Of a stretch of DNA of 5,544 nt, positions 1 through 5,544 are shown piece after piece. Location of the stretch: contig CALEZJ010000095.1 in assembly GCA_937927885.1 (NCBI GenBank), positions 1-5,544 of the forward strand, in the 5' to 3' direction. This DNA is from an uncultured Paracoccaceae bacterium (lineage in GTDB: Bacteria; Pseudomonadota; Alphaproteobacteria; Rhodobacterales; Rhodobacteraceae). Each line of letters begins with the position of its first letter. Position 1 is the first letter of the stretch. Both the position numbers and the translations under genes were made by a program. The notes beneath the pieces were generated by a model. It searched no databases, was not told the DNA's origin, and saw nothing but the letters and a program-made list of their open reading frames with translations.

Positions 1-685
1 CCATCGGGTGGTTGAAGGCCAGGCGCAGCGAGGTGTCGATATCCTCGGCGCTGGCCACCCCTTCGGACAGCATCCACATCGCCTCGTTGCCCAACATTGC
101 GGAGATCCGGCTGGTGGTGAAGCCCGGCGCTTCGTTGACCAGGATATGCGTCTTGCCGATACCCTCGGCCCAGGCGCGGGTGCGCGTGACGGTCTGGTCC
201 GAGGTCTGCAGGCCCCGGATCACCTCGCACAGCTTCATCTTGTGCACGGGGTTGAAGAAATGCATCCCCACCACGCGCTCGGGGCAAGGGATCGAGGCGG
301 CGAGTTCGGTGATCGACAGGGCCGAGGTATTGGTGGCAATGACCGTGTCGGGCGCCACATGGGCTGCCACGGTTTTCAGGATCTCCAGCTTGACGCCAAG
401 ATTCTCGGTCGCGGTTTCCACCACCAGATCAGACCCTGTGACGCCTGCGCCCAGATCGGTGCTCAGGCCCAGCCGGGCCTCGACCCCGGCGCGCACCTCG
501 GCAGAGACCTTTCCGCGCGCGACGCCCTCGTCCACGATGGCCAGGACGGCCGCACGCGCCTTATGCAATTGATCGTCCTTGACGTCTACCAGTGTCACGG
601 CATGACCTGCGACGGCAAAGCCGTGCGCGATGCCCAAGCCCATCTGCCCCGCCCCGACGACGGTTACCCGGTCAGTTCTTGCCAC
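1..685 (-). CDS. 3-hydroxyacyl-CoA dehydrogenase, NAD-dependent (3-hydroxybutyryl-CoA dehydrogenase type), 3' end beyond window
   Basis: The protein should oxidise an L-3-hydroxyacyl-CoA to the 3-ketoacyl-CoA with NAD+, the third step of beta-oxidation, in the cytoplasm. 228 residues are visible. The N-terminus carries a Rossmann dinucleotide site, VVGAGQMG (residues 9-16), with an acidic residue at D34 (LVD), which favours NAD over NADP. The NTS motif is at 119-121, and the catalytic pair lies in GMHFFNP...KLCE as H142 and E154 with the family's 12-residue spacing. The C-terminal helical domain begins around PGF (187-189) and the visible part ends in FNHPM, normally followed by GPL. Single-domain family members have about 280-290 residues, so roughly 55-60 are missing off the left edge. 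The GTG start at 685 is preferred because AGGAGA lies 7 bases upstream; the nearby ATG (692) is in another frame and stops after six codons. The gene follows the hydratase gene by 24 bases, as the last visible gene of the leftward unit. The usual active-site Asn near 192 is Ser (TTSR). The family call is firm; the substrate is unknown. Confidence 0.93.
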   Translation of the reverse strand, partial: MARTDRVTVVGAGQMGLGIAHGFAVAGHAVTLVDVKDDQLHKARAAVLAIVDEGVARGKVSAEVRAGVEARLGLSTDLGAGVTGSDLVVETATENLGVKLEILKTVAAHVAPDTVIATNTSALSITELAASIPCPERVVGMHFFNPVHKMKLCEVIRGLQTSDQTVTRTRAWAEGIGKTHILVNEAPGFTTSRISAMLGNEAMWMLSEGVASAEDIDTSLRLAFNHPM

Positions 686-692
686 GTCGCAT

Positions 693-698
693 TCTCCT
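693..698 (-). promoter_or_regulatory. Ribosome binding site of the 3-hydroxyacyl-CoA dehydrogenase
   Basis: On the minus strand AGGAGA (698 to 693) sits 7 bases before a GTG codon at 685. It supports GTG as the start and falls inside the 24-base gap after the hydratase stop codon. The ATG at 692 directly next to it is too close and opens only a six-codon reading frame. Confidence 0.75.
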
Positions 699-709
699 TC
701 GTCGGTGTC

Positions 710-1519
710 CTATTCCCCGGTGAACCGGGGGGGTCGCTTTTCGGCAAAGGCCCGTCCGGCCTCGGTCTTGTCCGCCGTTCCGGACAGCAGAGCAAAAAGG
801 CTGCGTTCCAGCGCCAGCCCTGCGGCAAGCGGCAAGTCCGAGCCCGACAACGCGGCCTCCTTGACATAGAGTGTCGCGGCAGGGGCGCGGGCGGCGATGC
901 GTTCGGCGAGTGCAAGCGCCTCGTCCAGAAGCCTGGCGGGATCTTCGACCATCCTTGTGACGATGCCGATACGCAGCGCTTCCGCGGCGTCGATCCGGTC
1001 GCCGGTCAACATCAGGTCCAGCGCGCGACCCATGCCGACCAGCCGAGGCAACCGTTGCGTTCCACCCGCACCCGGGATCAGGCCCAGCCCGGTTTCCGGC
1101 AGCGCAAAGGTCGCATCCCGCGAGGCGATGCGGATATCGCAGGCCAGTGCAATCTCGAACCCGCCACCCAGGCAAAAGCCGTGGATCGCCGCGACAATCG
1201 GCGTGGTGCAGCGGTCAAAGGCATCGATCCACGAGCCCGCCCCCATCGCCGCACGCGTCGCCACGGGGTTGCGCGGCGCGCGGCGTTCGGTGATGTCGGC
1301 CCCGGCGCAAAATCCCCGGCCTGCGCCGCCATGCAGCACGATCACCCGAATTTCGGAACTGGCATCCAGATCGGCAAGAGCATGCGACAGACCACTGCGG
1401 ATCGCGTCGTTGATGGCATTGATACGGTCGGGGCGGTTCAGGGTGATCAGACCGATTGCGCCACGCCGTTCGACGCGGATCGCTTGCCCGTCGGTGGCCT
1501 GGTGAGTAGTGTCAGGCAT
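710..1519 (-). CDS. Enoyl-CoA hydratase/isomerase (crotonase family)
   Basis: This is a crotonase-fold protein of 269 residues, close to the usual 255-270. It probably adds water across the double bond of a 2-enoyl-CoA, giving the 3-hydroxyacyl-CoA used by the dehydrogenase encoded next. The first oxyanion-hole segment is FCAGAD (70-75) and the second is GFCLGGG (114-120). Both glutamates that serve as acid/base in true hydratases are present: E122 in GGGFE and E142 in LPETGLGLIPGAGGTQRL. The latter stretch is a family hallmark and argues for hydratase activity over isomerase, dehalogenase or other crotonase chemistry. No fused dehydrogenase domain or targeting signal is visible. The ATG at 1519 overlaps the end of the ligase gene by 8 bases, which suggests translational coupling; GGAAGG lies 9 bases upstream as a modest ribosome binding site. 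The TAG stop is at 712-710. Family and hydratase role are well supported; chain-length or ring specificity is not visible. Confidence 0.95.
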   Translation of the reverse strand: MPDTTHQATDGQAIRVERRGAIGLITLNRPDRINAINDAIRSGLSHALADLDASSEIRVIVLHGGAGRGFCAGADITERRAPRNPVATRAAMGAGSWIDAFDRCTTPIVAAIHGFCLGGGFEIALACDIRIASRDATFALPETGLGLIPGAGGTQRLPRLVGMGRALDLMLTGDRIDAAEALRIGIVTRMVEDPARLLDEALALAERIAARAPAATLYVKEAALSGSDLPLAAGLALERSLFALLSGTADKTEAGRAFAEKRPPRFTGE

Positions 1520-3167
1520 GATGCGCGGCCTTCCGGTCCGTCCGGTCCGCGCGCTGGCGGTCCCATGTCTGGGGTGTGATGCCGCGCTCGCGCAGGTCCT
1601 TCTTCTTCACTTTCTCCGAAGGCGTCTGCGGCAGGCTGTCCATGATCTCGACATAGCGCGGAATCATGTGAGCCCCCATGCGGGCGTCGCACCAGGCGAT
1701 CAACTCGGCGTAGTCCAGCGTCGCCCCGTCCCGCAATACGATGCAGGCCTTGACCTCGTCCTCGCCGCCTCGCTCGTCGGCGCGCACGCCGATCACGGCG
1801 ACCTCCGCCACGCCGGGGAAGGTTCGGATCACGCTTTCGACCTCGAAGGACGAGATGTTCTCGCCCCGCCGACGCAGCGCATCCTTCACGCGGTCGACAA
1901 AGTAATACCAACCCTCGGCATCGCGGCGCATGGCGTCGCCGGTGTGAAACCACAGGTTGCGCCAGGCTTCTACCGTCTTGTCGGGCTGGCCATAATAGCC
2001 GTTCGAGATCGTACCGGGCACCCGATGCCGGATCACCAGTTCGCCAATCTGCCCCTCGGGCACGTCTTCGTCGGTTTCGGGATCGACGAGACGAGCCTCG
2101 AACCACTGGTCGATCAGGACACCCGAGGCCCCCTCGGGCCGTTTAGCCCCCCGTGGGGTCTGGAAGATGTTGGAAATCTCGGTCTGTCCGAAACCGTCGA
2201 CGAATTCAATCTCGCCAAAACGGTCGGTGAATTCGCGCGCCAGATCAAACGCCAGCGGGGCGGCATAGATAGTTCGCAGCCGGTGGTCGCGGTCCTGCGG
2301 TGTGGGCGGGGTGGCGCAGATGAAGGCCATCGTAGCGCCAATAAGGTTGGCAACCGTGGCGCCCGATCTGCGCGCTCGTCCGAAATAGTCCGAGGCCGAG
2401 AATTTAGGATAGAGGACGCAGTGCGCACCGGCAATGAGGCAGGGATAGATGGTCAAAAACTGGGCATTGCCGTGAAAGAACGGAAAGGCCGTCATGTAGA
2501 CATCGTTTTCCGTCAAGCCGACCAGTTGCACATCCTCTTCGGCAAAGAAGTAGAACTGGGAATGGGGCATCTCGACGCCCTTGGACCAGCCCGTGGTGCC
2601 CGAGGTATAGAGGATCGCGGCTGTGTCGCGCGGTGTCAGTGCGACGCCCGGGTTGGCACTGTTGTCGGTCCACAGGTCGGCAAACCGCAGGGTTTCAACC
2701 CGCTTTAGCAGCCTGGGTGCGTCGTCCATCAGATAGCAGCGGGTCAGGTGCGGAACCTGATCTTCGACCTCGGCCAGACGGGGAAGCAATTCTGCATCGG
2801 TGACAATGGTTCGCGCGCTGGACAGATTCAACTGGTGCGCCAGAAAGGCGCCCTTCTGCACCGGGCCCACTGGAACCTCGACCGCGCCGATCTTTTGCAG
2901 CGCCCACCAGAGAAGCACGAAGTCGAGCGAATTCGGCAGATACAGCACCACCAGGTCGCCCTTGCCGATTCCCGCCGCCGTCAGCCCATGGGCCAACCGG
3001 TTGACGCGAGCATTCGCCTCGGCAAAGGTCAGGACCTCGCCTTCGTCAGTCCACTGGAGACAGGGCCGGTCGGCGCGCACACGCGCCTGATGTTCCAGAA
3101 CCTGCGGCAGAACCCAGGACTCGCGCGCGAAGTGTGGCGTGAAATGGGGATAGGTCAGCACCGGCAT
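1512..3167 (-). CDS. AMP-forming acyl-CoA ligase (CaiC-like, ANL superfamily)
   Basis: The enzyme activates a carboxylic acid with ATP to an acyl-adenylate and transfers it to CoA, which commits the substrate to this pathway. It has 551 residues, normal for the family. ANL motifs occur in order: the phosphate-binding loop YTSGTTGWSKG (187-197), DGFGQTE (324-330), WFHTGD with ribose-binding D411 (406-411), and the hinge region DRVKDALRRRGENIS (425-439). The C-terminal catalytic lysine is K519 in TPSEKVKKKDLR. The RRRGENISSFEVE signature and overall style match CaiC-like and uncharacterised 'ATP-dependent acyl-CoA ligases' better than FadD. The start at 3167 (MPVLTYPHF) is chosen because AAGGAG lies 7 bases upstream. 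The frame stays open to 3287, but that extension is Arg-rich, low in similarity to the family and runs through the promoter region. The canonical Gly before K519 is Glu. This is the first gene of the leftward operon. The substrate is unknown; candidates are a carnitine-like, aromatic or cyclic acid. Confidence 0.94.
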   Translation of the reverse strand: MPVLTYPHFTPHFARESWVLPQVLEHQARVRADRPCLQWTDEGEVLTFAEANARVNRLAHGLTAAGIGKGDLVVLYLPNSLDFVLLWWALQKIGAVEVPVGPVQKGAFLAHQLNLSSARTIVTDAELLPRLAEVEDQVPHLTRCYLMDDAPRLLKRVETLRFADLWTDNSANPGVALTPRDTAAILYTSGTTGWSKGVEMPHSQFYFFAEEDVQLVGLTENDVYMTAFPFFHGNAQFLTIYPCLIAGAHCVLYPKFSASDYFGRARRSGATVANLIGATMAFICATPPTPQDRDHRLRTIYAAPLAFDLAREFTDRFGEIEFVDGFGQTEISNIFQTPRGAKRPEGASGVLIDQWFEARLVDPETDEDVPEGQIGELVIRHRVPGTISNGYYGQPDKTVEAWRNLWFHTGDAMRRDAEGWYYFVDRVKDALRRRGENISSFEVESVIRTFPGVAEVAVIGVRADERGGEDEVKACIVLRDGATLDYAELIAWCDARMGAHMIPRYVEIMDSLPQTPSEKVKKKDLRERGITPQTWDRQRADRTDRKAAHHA

Positions 3168-3174
3168 CGGCAAA

Positions 3175-3180
3175 CTCCTT
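3175..3180 (-). promoter_or_regulatory. Ribosome binding site that fixes the ligase start
   Basis: AAGGAG on the minus strand (3180 to 3175) lies 7 bases before the ATG at 3167. It is the best Shine-Dalgarno match seen in the window and decides against a start 120 bases further upstream at 3287. Confidence 0.8.
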
Positions 3181-3184
3181 CGAG

Positions 3185-3227
3185 GGCGGGCCTCCTCCCG
3201 CCGTCGTCGCTGCCGGGCCCTGAGCCC
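3185..3227 (-). other. Leader of the ligase mRNA with two small G+C-rich hairpins
   Basis: Two short inverted repeats lie in the presumed ligase 5' leader. GGCGGG/CCCGCC (3185-3190 with 3197-3202) has a six-base loop, and GGGC/GCCC (3215-3218 with 3224-3227) has a five-base loop. The first ends four bases from the ribosome binding site on the mRNA. They could affect translation or mRNA stability, but such hairpins are common by chance in G+C-rich DNA. No known riboswitch class was recognised here. Confidence 0.3.
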
Positions 3228-3244
3228 TTGCAGCCTGTGAATCC

Positions 3245-3273
3245 TGTCTAGCAGGCGAGCATCCGCGCGGCAA
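3245..3273 (-). promoter_or_regulatory. Predicted sigma-70-type promoter of the leftward operon
   Basis: On the minus strand TTGCCG (3273 to 3268, a 4/6 match to TTGACA) is followed after 17 bases by TAGACA (3250 to 3245, a 3/6 match to TATAAT). Transcription would start near 3238 and leave a leader of about 70 bases before the ligase ATG. The match is imperfect. The mirrored element driving the other operon makes it more credible. An alternative reading is that the TAGACA repeat is an operator half-site. Confidence 0.45.
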
Positions 3274-3279
3274 GAAAAA

Positions 3280-3300
3280 TTCTGCATGTAGAAAACGTTT
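3280..3300. promoter_or_regulatory. Candidate operator: two adjoining palindromes between the divergent promoters
   Basis: A 14-base imperfect palindrome, TTCTGCATGTAGAA (3280-3293, symmetric in 12 of 14 positions), is followed directly by a perfect 8-base palindrome, AAACGTTT (3293-3300). Both sit in the A+T-rich centre between the two predicted -35 boxes, a usual place for a regulator that controls divergent units. The regulator family cannot be named from this; TetR, LacI and MarR types all bind such sites. No regulator gene is in the window. Confidence 0.4.
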
Positions 3301-3305
3301 CTTTA

Positions 3306-3333
3306 TTGCGATTATTTCAGCATGGGCTAGACA
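3306..3333 (+). promoter_or_regulatory. Predicted sigma-70-type promoter of the rightward operon
   Basis: TTGCGA (3306-3311, a 4/6 match to TTGACA) is followed after 16 bases by TAGACA (3328-3333, a 3/6 match to TATAAT). Transcription would start near 3340, about 50 bases before the acyl-CoA dehydrogenase ATG. The -10 hexamer lies in GCTAGACAG, which is repeated exactly on the other strand in the opposite promoter. Confidence 0.45.
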
Positions 3334-3341
3334 GAAGGTGC

Positions 3342-3361
3342 AAGGGGCGGATACCCCTTTT
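3342..3361 (+). other. Hairpin with T-run in the leader of the acyl-CoA dehydrogenase mRNA
   Basis: AAGGGG (3342-3347) and CCCCTT (3354-3359) can pair around a six-base loop, and the T-run continues to 3361. This resembles a weak intrinsic terminator but lies at the very start of the predicted transcript. It may act as an attenuator, as a 5' stabilising stem-loop, or have no function. The stem has only six pairs and four Ts, which is weak for a terminator. Confidence 0.3.
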
Positions 3362-3389
3362 CTGGCAGGTAATTCCGGGGGGCGAGGGC

Positions 3390-4538
3390 ATGGACTGGAC
3401 ACTGTGGAACTGGCCCTTTTTCGAACCCCATCACCAGAGGCTGGCCGACCGTGTAGCCGAGTGGCAGAGCCCCATCGACGATCATGCGGTCACCGAAGAC
3501 ACTCTGCCCGAGGCCTGCCGCGCCATCGCGGACTCGCTGGCTCGGGCCGGATTGCTGGATCTGGTGGTCCCGCAGGAGGGCGACCGAATCGATCTGCGTT
3601 CCGTCTGTATCGCGCGCGAGGGGATCGGCTATCGATCAGCGCTGGCCGATTGCGTCATCGCCATGCAGGGAATCGGTGCCGGGGCCATCGCGCTGGAGGG
3701 CAGCGCAGCGCAGCGGGAACTGCTGGGTGCGTTTCGCAGTGGACGCCAGATTGCGGCCTTTGCACTGACCGAACCCGGCTCGGGTTCGGATGTGGCTGGG
3801 ATACAGACCACGGCGCAACGAGACGGCGACCACTATATCCTGAACGGGGACAAGGCGTATATTTCGAATGCGCCGTTTGCCGACCATTATGTGGTTCTGG
3901 CACGCACTGGTGAGGGGCCGGGCGCGCGCGGTCTGTCGGCCTTTTCGGTGCCCACAGGAACGCCGGGTCTGATCCCCGGCGCGCCTACCGAACTGATTGC
4001 CTGCCACCCGGCAGGACCGTTGCAGTTTCGTCAGTGCCGCGTTCCGGCCAGCGCATTGATTGGCACGCCGGGTCGCGGGTTCCATCTGGCGATGGCGGTG
4101 TTCGACATCTTCCGGACGTCGGTCGGGGCGTTCTCGATCGGACTTGCGCGGCGCGCGCTGGACGAAACGCTGGCACGGGTGCGCCAGCGGCACCTGTTCG
4201 GCGCCCCGATGGCCGAATTGCCCGGCGTGCAGGAACAGATTGCGGAAATGAGCATCGAGGTGGAGTTGGGCGCGCTGGCGGTCTACCGCGCAGCCTGGGC
4301 CAAAGACACGACTGGCGGGCGCTGCACGCGCGAGGCGTCGACGGCGAAACTGGTCGCCACCGAAAACGCGGGCCGCGCCATCGACCGGGCGGTGCAGATC
4401 TGGGGTGGGTTGGGAGTAACGCGCGGCGCGATCATCGAACAATTGTACCGCGAGGTGCGCGCCGCGCGGATCTATGAAGGGGCCTCCGAGGTGCAAAAGA
4501 TCGTCATCGGCCGCGCCGTGCTGCAAGGCCTGGCATGA
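3390..4538 (+). CDS. Acyl-CoA dehydrogenase, FAD-dependent
   Basis: The enzyme introduces the alpha,beta double bond into an acyl-CoA, reducing bound FAD and passing electrons to electron-transfer flavoprotein. It has 382 residues, typical of a single-subunit member. The N-terminal helical domain runs to about 120. The FAD/substrate signature is AFALTEPGSGSD (123-134). The C-terminal helical domain contains RHLFGAPMAELPGVQEQIAEM (267-287) with the Phe-Gly flavin motif and WGGLGV (338-343). The catalytic base is E363 in IYEGASEVQK, the position used in short- and medium-chain enzymes, so it is predicted active. This makes it unlike the split alpha2beta2 dehydrogenases of steroid side-chain degradation, where single subunits lack half the site. 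ATG at 3390 is preferred; an in-frame ATG at 3306 lies inside the promoter. The ribosome site is only a G-run (3377-3382), so the start is less certain. The stop overlaps the next start as ATGA. Confidence 0.94.
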   Translation: MDWTLWNWPFFEPHHQRLADRVAEWQSPIDDHAVTEDTLPEACRAIADSLARAGLLDLVVPQEGDRIDLRSVCIAREGIGYRSALADCVIAMQGIGAGAIALEGSAAQRELLGAFRSGRQIAAFALTEPGSGSDVAGIQTTAQRDGDHYILNGDKAYISNAPFADHYVVLARTGEGPGARGLSAFSVPTGTPGLIPGAPTELIACHPAGPLQFRQCRVPASALIGTPGRGFHLAMAVFDIFRTSVGAFSIGLARRALDETLARVRQRHLFGAPMAELPGVQEQIAEMSIEVELGALAVYRAAWAKDTTGGRCTREASTAKLVATENAGRAIDRAVQIWGGLGVTRGAIIEQLYREVRAARIYEGASEVQKIVIGRAVLQGLA

Positions 4539-5544
4539 TCGCCCGGCGTACGGCAATCGTCGGGCTTGGCGCGACACCCGTCTGGAAACGCGGCCAATCC
4601 GCGCCGCGCACAATGACCGAACTCGTCGGCCAGGCGGTGCTGGCAGCCTGCGCCGATGCCGGGATCGGCGTGCAGGAGGTTGACGGCTTTGCCTATTACG
4701 CGGGGGGGTTCGATTCTTCGTTGCTCATGGAGACCTTGGGCATCCCCGAGCTGCGCTTTTCCGCCATGCTGACGGGGTCGGGCGGGGGCTCGGCGGGGGC
4801 GGTCGGATTGGCCTCGGCTGCCATCACGGCAGGACTGGCGCGAAACGTGATGGTGGTGGGTGGCAACCAGCAGGGCGAAGTACGCTTTGGCGCGATCACG
4901 AAAAGCTATGAGCCCACCGCCGAGAACGCCTTTTTCGAGGCTGCCGGGCTGATCGGCCCCGGACATATGTTTGCCCTCCTCGCGCGGCGGCAAATGCACG
5001 AATACGGGTATACCCGCATGGTCTTTGGCGAGGTTGCGTTGAACGCGCGCGCAAATGCGATGGATCATCCACGCGCCCTGATGAAGAAACCGCTCGACAT
5101 GGACACCTATCTGGCCGCTCCGCCAATTGCTGAGCCGCTCTGCCTTTACGATTTTTGCCTGGAATCGGATGGCGCGGTGGCGGCGCTGGTCACCTCGACC
5201 GAGCGCGCGCGCGACCTGCGGCAGCGCCCGGTGATCGTTCAGGGCTGCACGCAGGGTGGCAGCCGCGACTGGGGGCGATCGCTCTACTGGATGAACATGC
5301 CTGCGTCGGCCTTTCTGACCGCAGGCCATGCCAGCGTGGCGCGCGATCTCTATGCGCAGGCGGGTGTGGGGCCGGGAGATATCGACGTGGCGCAGGTATA
5401 TGACCACTTCACCCCGCAGGTGGTGGCGCAGCTTGAAGACTACGGTTTCTGCAAGCCGGGCGAGGGCGGGGATTTCGTGCTGTCAGGTGCAATCCGGAGG
5501 GGCGGGGGCTTGCCGGTCAACACCGCCGGCGGGCAATTGTCGGG
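4535..5544 (+). CDS. Thiolase-fold protein lacking the nucleophilic cysteine; candidate Ltp2-like acyl-CoA retro-aldolase, 3' end beyond window
   Basis: 336 residues are visible of an expected 380-400. The N-terminus AIVGLGATPVWKRG (7-20) and the segment MLTGSGGGSAG...NVMVVGG (78-110) are those of the SCP2/lipid-transfer branch of the thiolase superfamily. Aligned by eye with SCP2 thiolase (CSTGS motif), the nucleophilic Cys position is G83, so classical thiolysis is not expected. Further on, VYDHFTP (288-294) stands where SCP2 has HDCF, followed by LEDYGFCKPGEGG (300-312) and NTAGGQLS (329-336), which resemble Ltp2 aldolases. In those enzymes a Tyr in the YD.FT motif and another just after GGxLSxG.. 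are, as I recall, essential; the first would be Y289 and the second would fall a few residues past the window edge. Ltp2-type aldolases cleave a 3-hydroxyacyl-CoA with a DUF35 partner, usually encoded next door. The ATG overlaps the upstream stop (ATGA), with AAGG six bases upstream. The fold is firm; the aldolase role is inferred. A non-catalytic thiolase homologue is the alternative. Confidence 0.85.
   Translation, partial: MIARRTAIVGLGATPVWKRGQSAPRTMTELVGQAVLAACADAGIGVQEVDGFAYYAGGFDSSLLMETLGIPELRFSAMLTGSGGGSAGAVGLASAAITAGLARNVMVVGGNQQGEVRFGAITKSYEPTAENAFFEAAGLIGPGHMFALLARRQMHEYGYTRMVFGEVALNARANAMDHPRALMKKPLDMDTYLAAPPIAEPLCLYDFCLESDGAVAALVTSTERARDLRQRPVIVQGCTQGGSRDWGRSLYWMNMPASAFLTAGHASVARDLYAQAGVGPGDIDVAQVYDHFTPQVVAQLEDYGFCKPGEGGDFVLSGAIRRGGGLPVNTAGGQLS

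Noticed and set aside
8..1579. A 523-codon plus-strand open frame opposite the dehydrogenase and hydratase genes
   Set aside because: The product has no recognisable domain and a composition rich in Arg, Gly, His, Asp and Pro. It is a shadow of two well-supported minus-strand genes in G+C-rich DNA.
1509..2708. A 399-codon plus-strand open frame opposite the ligase
   Set aside because: No family resemblance, while the opposite strand encodes all ANL motifs in order. The open frame follows from the codon bias of the ligase gene.
3168..3287. N-terminal extension of the ligase by 40 residues to an ATG at 3287
   Set aside because: The extension is Arg-rich, lies over the predicted promoter, and a strong ribosome binding site fits the start at 3167.
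3306..3389. N-terminal extension of the acyl-CoA dehydrogenase by 28 residues to an ATG at 3306
   Set aside because: The ATG lies inside the predicted -35 box and the added residues do not look like the family's N-terminus, which begins well at MDWTLWNWPFF.
3390..4538. The acyl-CoA dehydrogenase as one half of a heteromeric steroid-type dehydrogenase
   Set aside because: It keeps the catalytic Glu (E363) and the flavin motifs in one chain, and no second dehydrogenase gene is adjacent in the window.
3636..4613. A 325-codon minus-strand open frame opposite the acyl-CoA dehydrogenase
   Set aside because: It runs across the ATGA junction of two real plus-strand genes and shows no domain.
4472..5407. 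A 311-codon minus-strand open frame opposite the thiolase-fold gene
   Set aside because: It is low in hydrophobic residues and rich in Arg and His, without any motif. The plus strand carries clear thiolase-superfamily motifs throughout.
4535..5544. Naming the thiolase-fold gene as an ordinary acetyl-CoA acetyltransferase
   Set aside because: The nucleophilic Cys is absent by eye alignment and the HDCF motif is replaced by YDHFTP, so classical thiolase activity is not supported.

Overview
The window is a chromosomal stretch from a G+C-rich bacterium with strong third-position G/C preference. The gene content and the style of the acyl-CoA proteins suggest a proteobacterium, probably an alphaproteobacterium of the Rhodobacterales type. 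That placement is inferred from composition and protein style, since no rRNA or other marker gene is present. No tRNA, rRNA, mobile element or CRISPR array was seen.

Layout: five protein genes form two divergent transcription units around a short, locally A+T-rich intergenic region at about 3168-3389. The leftward unit reads, in transcription order, an AMP-forming acyl-CoA ligase (3167 to 1512), an enoyl-CoA hydratase/isomerase (1519 to 710) and an NAD-dependent 3-hydroxyacyl-CoA dehydrogenase (685 to beyond base 1, missing its C-terminus). The rightward unit reads an acyl-CoA dehydrogenase (3390 to 4538) and then a thiolase-fold protein (4535 to beyond 5544, missing its C-terminus). Genes in each unit overlap or are separated by only 24 bases, so each unit is probably one operon.

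Together the genes encode a beta-oxidation-type pathway: activation of a carboxylic acid to its CoA thioester, alpha,beta-dehydrogenation, hydration, oxidation of the 3-hydroxyacyl-CoA, and a final C-C cleavage. The substrate cannot be read from the sequence. The ligase resembles CaiC-like ligases more than classical long-chain fatty acid ligases.

The most notable point is the last enzyme. The thiolase-fold protein has glycine where SCP2-type thiolases carry the nucleophilic cysteine, and it has a YDHFTP motif where SCP2 has an HDCF motif. This pattern matches the Ltp2-like retro-aldolases of steroid side-chain degradation, which work with a DUF35/OB-fold partner, rather than a true thiolase. 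The unit may therefore cleave a branched or cyclic acyl chain by retro-aldol chemistry.

The divergent control region contains a mirrored pair of promoter-like elements. A 9-base sequence containing TAGACA occurs once on each strand, each copy with a TTGC-type -35 box 16-17 bases upstream. Two small palindromes lie between the two -35 boxes, and leader hairpins lie downstream of both promoters. This looks like shared control of the two units by one regulator, which is not encoded in the window.
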